Positions 1-5,303 of a stretch of 5,303 bases of DNA are shown here, in pieces. This DNA is from Bifidobacteriaceae bacterium (GTDB lineage Bacteria; Actinomycetota; Actinomycetes; Actinomycetales; Bifidobacteriaceae). Each line of letters starts with the position of its first letter. Positions within the stretch are counted from its first letter, which is position 1. Position numbers and translations under genes: made by a program. The stretch spans positions 1 through 5,303 of the forward strand of contig JAUMUB010000073.1 in the NCBI GenBank assembly GCA_030530905.1. Direction: 5' to 3'. The notes beneath the pieces are model-generated. The model was given only the letters and a program-made list of their open reading frames with translations, was not told where the DNA came from and searched no databases.

Positions 1-552
1 TGGCAAGTCACCCAAACCGCGTCTTCTCTGCTGATGATATTTTTGAACGTGTTTCACAGCATGATTTGCAATAACCTCATCATCTACTAAACCCTGCTGT
101 ATAAAACCGTCACCTGTAGAATACCAAACTTCCTCACAGCAAATATTTTCACCATTGTAAGCAATAAAACGCATTCCATTAGGGTGAAATGCCAAGCGCT
201 GCCATTTATCAAATTGAATATCACGATGGTAATCGAAATCAATATCATAGCTTTGCACAGCATGTAAGACCTTGGTTAGAGTCTTTTCTTCAACAATATG
301 CAAAACATAATCAGTATCAACCGTTTCAGGAGTATACCCCTCTAACCCAGCAATAATCGCACGATCAGTGCCATGACCTAATCCAGTTAAAGAAAGTGAG
401 CCGTATAGCACCACTTGAATTCGAGAAATACTCTGCAGCACTTGCTGATCTTCACAATGATGAATAAAAGAATTAGCCGCTTTCATAGGACCGACAGTGT
501 GAGAAGAACTTGGACCAATACCGATTGAAAACATTTCAAGAATACTGTCCAT
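1..552 (-). CDS. sdaA: L-serine dehydratase (L-serine ammonia-lyase), iron-sulfur type, N-terminal part
   Basis: This gene encodes the cytoplasmic enzyme that deaminates L-serine to pyruvate and ammonia using a [4Fe-4S] cluster. The frame is open from an ATG at 552 to the window edge, giving 184 residues with no stop, so the gene is cut there. The N-terminus (residues 8-23) carries the family signature FSIGIGPSSSHTVGPM. YGSLSLTG follows near residues 50-57, then GHGTDRAIIAGLEG and, further on, HPNGMRFIAYNG. These belong to the beta (ASB-like) domain that opens one-chain enzymes such as E. coli SdaA. The catalytic alpha domain with the cluster cysteines would lie beyond position 1. The start is supported by the position of the signature and by a weak GGGG Shine-Dalgarno four bases upstream. 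Where I recall YYSIGGGF in E. coli, this protein reads WYSTGDGF. The gene starts 35 bases after tRNA-Leu with no clear promoter of its own, so it may be read through from the tRNA. The family call is very secure. Confidence 0.95.
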   Translation of the reverse strand, partial: MDSILEMFSIGIGPSSSHTVGPMKAANSFIHHCEDQQVLQSISRIQVVLYGSLSLTGLGHGTDRAIIAGLEGYTPETVDTDYVLHIVEEKTLTKVLHAVQSYDIDFDYHRDIQFDKWQRLAFHPNGMRFIAYNGENICCEEVWYSTGDGFIQQGLVDDEVIANHAVKHVQKYHQQRRRGLGDLP

Positions 553-587
553 ATCGCCCCATTACAAGAACAGATAAAAATAAAAAG

Positions 588-671
588 TGCCCTCTGTGGG
601 ACTCGAACCCACAAGCCCGTACGGGCGACAGATTTTAAGTCTGTTGCGTATACCAATTCCGCCAAGAGGGC
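588..671 (-). tRNA. tRNA-Leu, anticodon UAA
   Basis: The minus strand folds as a complete class II tRNA of 84 bases. The acceptor stem is GCCCTCT with AGAGGGC plus discriminator A. A GCG/CGC D stem encloses a GAATTGGTATA loop. The anticodon stem ACAGA/TCTGT encloses the loop CTTAAAA, with anticodon TAA at 637-635. A long variable arm (GCCC/GGGC) and a T arm GTGGG-TTCGAGT-CCCAC complete the fold. The long variable arm and UAA anticodon make it leucine, reading UUA and by wobble UUG codons. No CCA is encoded: the bases after the discriminator are CTT. The 3' flank has T tracts (TTTTTATTTTTA) that could end part of the transcripts before sdaA. It has its own promoter and palindromic leader. Confidence 0.98.
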
Positions 672-686
672 GTGCTAAATAGCACG
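671..686 (-). repeat. Perfect 7-bp palindrome forming the 5' leader of the tRNA-Leu precursor
   Basis: Bases 671-677 (CGTGCTA) are the exact reverse complement of 680-686 (TAGCACG), with two bases between them. In RNA the hairpin would be CGUGC/GCACG or shorter, with a loop of about six bases. It spans the whole predicted leader and shares base 671 with the mature tRNA 5' end. It has no T tract, so it is not a terminator. The function is unknown; it may affect RNase P processing or may be a DNA site at the transcription start. Confidence 0.6.
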
Positions 687-692
687 GGTTAC

Positions 693-721
693 ACTATACA
701 ACGAAGTATGAATTAAAGCAA
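693..721 (-). promoter_or_regulatory. Sigma-A-type promoter of tRNA-Leu
   Basis: On the minus strand a -35 hexamer TTGCTT (721-716) and a -10 hexamer TATAGT (698-693) are separated by exactly 17 bases. This predicts a transcription start near 686, about 15 bases before the mature tRNA 5' end at 671. TATAGT matches TATAAT at five of six positions and TTGCTT matches TTGACA at three. Position and spacing are what is expected for a stable-RNA promoter. The start has not been tested. Confidence 0.65.
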
Positions 722-742
722 ATCAGCGTGGCGAAGCAAACA

Positions 743-1750
743 CTACTTTTCTTCTAATAATAAACGTCCTAAATCTAAAACAAGACCGTCTAACAAACCG
801 TGTTCACTTGCCACATACGAAGTAATAGGCTTACCATACACAGCGTTTGACGCTTGAGATATATTGTGTAAAACTCTGCTCCAAACCAGAGCGCCACCGC
901 CGACAACATCAATACGACCAGGATGAATTGTATGGTATTGAGCCCGATTTTCACGGGTCATATTAAGAAAACGGTTATTAACCTCAATCGCATCAGCAAT
1001 ACTGGTACGAACACCATCAACAATCTTATGATTATATTCAGTCAACCCCATACTCAAAGCAGTCATGGTAGTTACTGTGCCAGAGACCCCGATGATGGTT
1101 TTAGCATTACCTGCTGGAACGTATTCAAAAGCGTGCTGAATATGCTCGTCAATATCTGCAATTGCTTCGTCAATTTCATCTTGCGTAGGTGGATCATGAT
1201 GTAAATGACGTTCAGTCATGCGCACCGAGCCGATATTCATAGAATATGCTGCCTGCACCTCATTTGCACTATGCTCTACACCATTGCCACCAAGAACAAG
1301 CTCAGTAGAACCGCCGCCTAAATCAACCACAATATATGGCGCTTCTAAATTCTCCCGTGACACAACACTTGTGGCACCTAAAAAGCTTAAGGCTGCTTCT
1401 TCTTTACCAGAAATAACTTCAGGACGAACACCTAAGATCTGCTCAATAGTATCCTCAAATTCTTGACGGTTAGCAGCGTCACGAGTTGCCGAAGTCGCCA
1501 CAAAACGCATTGCTTGAACCTCATGTTGGGATAGTATTTGCGCAAACTCGTTTGCAGCACAGTACGCACGTTCAAGAGCCTCTTTTGCAAAACGATGATT
1601 AGTATCCACATCCTGGCCTAGACGAATCACTCGTAATTCGCGCGGCACAATATCCCGCATACCGTGGTCAGTAACCCGTGCAATTTTTAAGCGAATAGAA
1701 TTTGTTCCACAGTCAACACCTGCAACAATTACACTATCATGAGAATTCAT
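743..1750 (-). CDS. Ppx/GppA family phosphatase (exopolyphosphatase-like)
   Basis: This is a cytoplasmic phosphatase of the ASKHA fold. Family members remove terminal phosphate from polyphosphate and/or convert pppGpp to ppGpp. Numbered from the ATG at 1750 (335 residues), the motifs are in family order. The phosphate-1 loop VDCGTNSIR is at 12-20 and FVATSATRDAAN at about 83-94. ISGKEEA at 113-119 contains the glutamate pair that holds the catalytic base in E. coli PPX. The phosphate-2 motif VVDLGGGSTEL is at 141-151, IGVSGTVTTMTAL at 220-232 and GRIDVVGGGALV at 278-289. The length fits the short, two-domain actinobacterial Ppx proteins such as Rv1026; the long C-terminal domains of E. coli PPX/GppA are absent. 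An in-frame GTG at 1759 would add three residues, and neither start has a good Shine-Dalgarno. The gene follows the DUF501 gene by a short gap and is probably cotranscribed with it. Polyphosphate and guanosine pentaphosphate activity cannot be told apart from sequence. Confidence 0.93.
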   Translation of the reverse strand: MNSHDSVIVAGVDCGTNSIRLKIARVTDHGMRDIVPRELRVIRLGQDVDTNHRFAKEALERAYCAANEFAQILSQHEVQAMRFVATSATRDAANRQEFEDTIEQILGVRPEVISGKEEAALSFLGATSVVSRENLEAPYIVVDLGGGSTELVLGGNGVEHSANEVQAAYSMNIGSVRMTERHLHHDPPTQDEIDEAIADIDEHIQHAFEYVPAGNAKTIIGVSGTVTTMTALSMGLTEYNHKIVDGVRTSIADAIEVNNRFLNMTRENRAQYHTIHPGRIDVVGGGALVWSRVLHNISQASNAVYGKPITSYVASEHGLLDGLVLDLGRLLLEEK

Positions 1751-1800
1751 AGCACTCACTATCTATACACACAAGAAATATTCACGTATAAATGTTTATA

Positions 1801-2361
1801 TTACAACACAGAGCAACGGCATATCTGAGGAGAAAACTCGTCCTCAATTAATTCTAACGCGCGATCGCCTATAGGATTAACTCCAGAACCCATCACCAAA
1901 GTTTGCGCAAGAATCGCATGTAAACACTTCACACGAACTGGCATACCTCCAGCGCTGATATTCGCGATATGTTCTTCACTATCCCCTAAATAAACAGCTA
2001 AAGCATGACGAAATGCCAAATACTGTTGATGAGCTTGCTCATATTTTTGCTGCAAACTCTCATCTTCCTGCAACATCGCCTGCAATGTAGCCATTACACC
2101 CTCAGCCTCAATATGAGAAATAGCTTTCACAGCCTCAGGAGATGATAAATAACATGTTGTTGGAAAAGGAGTGCCATCTTCAAGACAAGGGCGCGTTATT
2201 GTAGCTAAAGGACGGCCACACACACAACGAGCACCAACGCTTACCATTCCACGAGGAAAACGACCTAACTGCTGCTCAACAATGCGAATATCTTCATCTG
2301 AAGCAGGCTGTTTCATAAACTCTTCAACCTTATGAGCTGCCCACTGCGAAAAATCTTGCAT
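1801..2361 (-). CDS. DUF501 family conserved actinobacterial protein
   Basis: This is a member of the DUF501 family, which lies beside enolase and ppx in many actinobacteria (Rv1025 in M. tuberculosis) and whose biochemical role I do not know. Numbered from the ATG at 2361 (186 residues), QLGRFPRG is at 31-38, a CVCG motif at 46-49, DGTPFPTTCYLSSPEA at about 62-77, and GGMPVRVKCLH followed by GSGVNPIGD at about 138-166. The conserved Cys/His residues (C46, C48, C146, H148) could bind a metal; that is inference. The C-terminus ends in a further CRC (181-183). No signal peptide or membrane segment is visible, so it is probably cytoplasmic. The preferred ATG has AAAGG eight bases upstream. A GTG at 2370 is also possible (AGG five bases upstream) and would leave only six bases after the preceding stop. 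Either way it is tightly spaced with the FtsB-like gene and translational coupling is likely. Confidence 0.92.
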   Translation of the reverse strand: MQDFSQWAAHKVEEFMKQPASDEDIRIVEQQLGRFPRGMVSVGARCVCGRPLATITRPCLEDGTPFPTTCYLSSPEAVKAISHIEAEGVMATLQAMLQEDESLQQKYEQAHQQYLAFRHALAVYLGDSEEHIANISAGGMPVRVKCLHAILAQTLVMGSGVNPIGDRALELIEDEFSPQICRCSVL

Positions 2362-2376
2362 ATAATGCACCTTTAC

Positions 2377-2823
2377 CTATTTTTGAGAGTTTTTCATATG
2401 ATCAGCATCGTCAACTTTCTTAATCGAATATGAAAGTTCACTATACCATGGCAAGGTTGAATGCTTTTCATTCTGCTGAATTACATTTTGCTCTTTTTGA
2501 GTTCCAGTAACTGATTGTGAGTTTTCTACACGCACAGTTGTTTCTCCTGGAAAAGAAAAACCTAAACGTTCTCGAGCTTTTGTAATAACATACGAATTGT
2601 CATCCCAGCGTTTCATATTATTCTCTAATGTTGCACGCTGTGCAAGTAGCGAAGACTCTTGCTTTTTTAAATCATTGTATTCTGCATAACTCAGCGCATA
2701 CATGTGAAAAGTAGAGAATAATTGTATTAAACCAATAGCAAAAATAAACAATGAAACAAAAAAAGGAACTGGTCCATAATTCATATTTCTTGAATTCTTA
2801 TTATTCATTGTTGACGTGCTCAT
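2377..2823 (-). CDS. FtsB/DivIC-like septum formation initiator protein
   Basis: This small bitopic membrane protein is expected to act in the divisome with FtsQ/DivIB- and FtsL-type partners. Numbered from the ATG at 2823 (148 residues), a short polar N-terminus precedes one hydrophobic segment at about 19-39 (PFFVSLFIFAIGLIQLF core). A coiled-coil-like stretch follows at about 45-72 (LKKQESSLLAQRATLENNM). Then comes the family signature at 75-94, DNSYVITKARERLGFSFPGE, matching the D-x-x-YI-x-x-x-AR-x-x-L...GE pattern of DivIC/FtsB. The rest is a polar tail, rich in Q/N in part and without a recognised domain. The open frame extends upstream to a TTG at 2859, but that would lie inside the eno terminator hairpin, so I reject it. 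An ATG at 2808 is an alternative. No good Shine-Dalgarno precedes either ATG. The position after enolase matches Rv1024 of M. tuberculosis. Confidence 0.9.
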   Translation of the reverse strand: MSTSTMNNKNSRNMNYGPVPFFVSLFIFAIGLIQLFSTFHMYALSYAEYNDLKKQESSLLAQRATLENNMKRWDDNSYVITKARERLGFSFPGETTVRVENSQSVTGTQKEQNVIQQNEKHSTLPWYSELSYSIKKVDDADHMKNSQK

Positions 2824-2830
2824 AATGTAC

Positions 2831-2870
2831 AAAAATACCCGCCACATTCGACGAAACAAATGTGACGGGT
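2831..2870 (-). terminator. Intrinsic terminator after eno
   Basis: Read on the minus strand, bases 2870-2859 (ACCCGTCACATT) pair with 2848-2837 (AATGTGGCGGGT). The stem is 12 bp with a single G-U wobble, and the loop is ten bases (2858-2849). An A and five T residues follow (2836-2831). This is a textbook rho-independent terminator, 34 bases after the eno stop codon. It should insulate the highly expressed eno from the FtsB-like gene, whose ATG at 2823 lies just past the T tract. Confidence 0.88.
2832..2859 (-). promoter_or_regulatory. Candidate promoter of the FtsB-like gene, inside the eno terminator
   Basis: On the minus strand TTGTTT (2859-2854) and TATTTT (2837-2832) are separated by 16 bases, a possible -35/-10 pair. 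It predicts a start near 2826-2825, only two or three bases before the ATG at 2823, so the mRNA would be essentially leaderless. That would explain the missing Shine-Dalgarno. The hexamers are only partial matches, and the -10 is simply part of the terminator T tract, so this is weak evidence. Readthrough of the terminator is the alternative. Confidence 0.25.
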
Positions 2871-2904
2871 TTATAAGTGTAATCGAGTATTTAAGCTATA
2901 AATA

Positions 2905-4211
<1,307 letters not shown>

Positions 4212-4248
4212 AAGTATTAGTTTTACGTTTCAATCTTTACAATACTGT

Positions 4249-4323
4249 TATTAATGGACGTTCACACAAATATGGTGTACACAAGATTCAAATATTCACT
4301 GAAATAATGAAATTCCATTAATA
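4249..4323. repeat. Inverted repeat in the mfd-eno intergenic region
   Basis: TATTAATGGA (4249-4258) recurs as its exact reverse complement TCCATTAATA (4314-4323), 55 bases away. Between the arms lie the palindrome GTGTACAC (4275-4282) and two copies of ACACAA (4264-4269 and 4279-4284 region). A near-palindrome GTTACTATACTAAC (4329-4342) lies just outside and contains a -10-like TATAGT on the minus strand, but no acceptable -35 accompanies it. The 171-base gap (4201-4371) must hold or pass on the eno transcription signal. The repeats could be operator sites, but in such AT-rich DNA chance is a real alternative. Confidence 0.4.
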
Positions 4324-4371
4324 CCGCGTTACTATACTAACAAATTTCATCTAATATCGTAAGAAATAATA

Positions 4372-5303
4372 TTAATTGTCAGATGTAAGCGATTGACTAC
4401 TCCATGCTAAATCTTCTAACACTTGATCAACCCATTGAATAATCTGCGTACCATTCATCGCACCTGAGCCTAAGCTTCCCTCAAACGGTGTTGGAATAAG
4501 CAAAGTCTTAGTAACTGGCCTGTATTGAGAACCCTTGTAAATACGTGAAATTCTCATTTGCAGAGATTGAGGTAATTGCACTTTGCCAATTCGAAGATTT
4601 CTACCCTGCATAATAAGCTCACTAATCCCCATGCTGCGAGCGCGATTACGCAATTTAGTTAAATCGAATAATATTTCCAACTGACTATTTGGCTTGCCAT
4701 ACCTATCATTAATTTCTTCGCGTATGGCCTCAATAGCATTATCATCATGCGCTTGTGCTAGTTTTCGATACACTTCGAGTCGTAACTTATCACTGCTAAT
4801 GTAATCAACCGGAATTGAAGCGTCTACTGGAATGTCAATGCTGACGCTTATTGGTTCAACTGGCTTGTCTGTCTGCTTGTATTCATCTACTGCTTGAGAG
4901 ATCATGCGGATATATAAGTCAAAGCCTACACCTTCAATATGTCCACTTTGCGCGTCTCCTAAAAGGTTTCCTGTGCCTCGCAACTCTAAATCTTTCATTG
5001 CGACGTCAAAACCTGAACCTAACGCCGTATTTTTGGCGATCGTGGTTAAACGTTCATGAGCTTGCTCAGTTATTGCCTTTGTAGGATCGTATAAGAAGTA
5101 GGCATATGCGCGTTCTCGTCCTCGACCTACTCGACCGCGAAGCTGATGTAATTGACTTAATCCGAATCGATGTGCTTGATCAACGATAAGTGTGTTTGCG
5201 TTTGAAATATCAAGTCCTGTTTCCACAATTGTTGTGCATACTAGCACGTCAATATCCCGATGCCAGAAATCTCGAATAATTGTATCTAAGCGCTTCTCTC
5301 CCA
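4372..5303 (-). CDS. mfd: Transcription-repair coupling factor Mfd, C-terminal part
   Basis: Mfd is the DNA translocase that pushes or removes RNA polymerase stalled at lesions and recruits the UvrABC excision system. The window holds the last 309 residues; the frame is open through the edge, and the 5' two thirds or more lie outside. It begins in the second RecG-like helicase lobe. Motif V is TTIVETGLDISNANTLIV, and motif VI is QLHQLRGRVGRG with its arginine finger region. The TRG-type segment FDVAMKDLELRGTGNLLG, shared with RecG, follows. The remainder is the C-terminal TRCF (D7) domain, recognisable by IPVDYISSDKLRLEVYRKLA and INDRYGKP, which in E. coli Mfd folds back on the UvrA-binding module. 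A GTG at 5247 could be mistaken for a start but is an internal valine of motif V. No hairpin terminator is visible after the stop codon, so some readthrough into eno is possible. In M. tuberculosis mazG and lpqU lie between mfd and eno; here they are absent. Confidence 0.96.
   Translation of the reverse strand, partial: GEKRLDTIIRDFWHRDIDVLVCTTIVETGLDISNANTLIVDQAHRFGLSQLHQLRGRVGRGRERAYAYFLYDPTKAITEQAHERLTTIAKNTALGSGFDVAMKDLELRGTGNLLGDAQSGHIEGVGFDLYIRMISQAVDEYKQTDKPVEPISVSIDIPVDASIPVDYISSDKLRLEVYRKLAQAHDDNAIEAIREEINDRYGKPNSQLEILFDLTKLRNRARSMGISELIMQGRNLRIGKVQLPQSLQMRISRIYKGSQYRPVTKTLLIPTPFEGSLGSGAMNGTQIIQWVDQVLEDLAWSSQSLTSDN

Noticed and set aside
483..665. A 60-codon minus-strand open frame across the tRNA and the sdaA start
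   Set aside because: It reads through tRNA-Leu and the first codons of sdaA in another frame. The product looks like nothing known, and the sdaA frame is strongly supported.
923..1466. Two plus-strand open frames (923-1204 and 1218-1466)
   Set aside because: Both lie wholly antisense to the well-conserved ppx coding sequence, have no ribosome binding site, and encode no recognisable protein.
1751..1800. A possible promoter for ppx (TATAGA at 1767-1762 on the minus strand)
   Set aside because: No -35 with acceptable match lies 16-18 bases upstream. The short gap after the DUF501 gene fits simple cotranscription.
4851..5084. A 77-codon plus-strand open frame opposite mfd
   Set aside because: It is antisense to conserved Mfd helicase and TRCF sequence, with no independent support.

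Overview
The window is an ordinary chromosomal segment of a low-GC actinobacterium, most probably a member of the Bifidobacteriaceae such as Gardnerella or a relative. Three things point there. The enolase closely resembles bifidobacterial enolases as I recall them. The gene set (mfd, enolase, FtsB/DivIC-like protein, DUF501 protein, Ppx/GppA phosphatase) is the actinobacterial enolase neighbourhood, also seen in Mycobacterium tuberculosis as Rv1020 to Rv1026. The DNA is visibly AT-rich for an actinobacterium. The family call is fairly firm; the genus is a guess.

Every gene I can support lies on the minus strand, so transcription runs from high to low coordinates. From 5303 to 4372 is the 3' part of mfd (transcription-repair coupling helicase), which is cut by the window edge. 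A 171-base AT-rich gap with inverted repeats follows, then enolase (eno, 4200-2905) with a good Shine-Dalgarno. A strong intrinsic terminator (about 2870-2831) closes eno. Immediately after it comes a tight three-gene run: an FtsB/DivIC-like division protein, a DUF501 protein and a Ppx/GppA phosphatase. Next is tRNA-Leu(UAA) at 671-588 with its own sigma-A-type promoter and a palindromic 5' leader. The last gene is the N-terminal part of a one-chain iron-sulfur L-serine dehydratase (sdaA, from 552), which runs off the low-coordinate edge.

The genes do not form one pathway. Eno is central glycolysis, Mfd is DNA repair, the FtsB-like protein belongs to the divisome, Ppx handles polyphosphate or (p)ppGpp-type nucleotides, and SdaA converts serine to pyruvate. 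Their association reflects old conserved gene order.

I see no mobile element, CRISPR array, phage gene, toxin-antitoxin or defence system, and I do not think the window holds an undescribed system. The points most worth a second look are at junctions: the terminator that abuts, and may contain the promoter of, the FtsB-like gene; the palindrome forming the tRNA leader; and the Cys/His pattern of the DUF501 protein.
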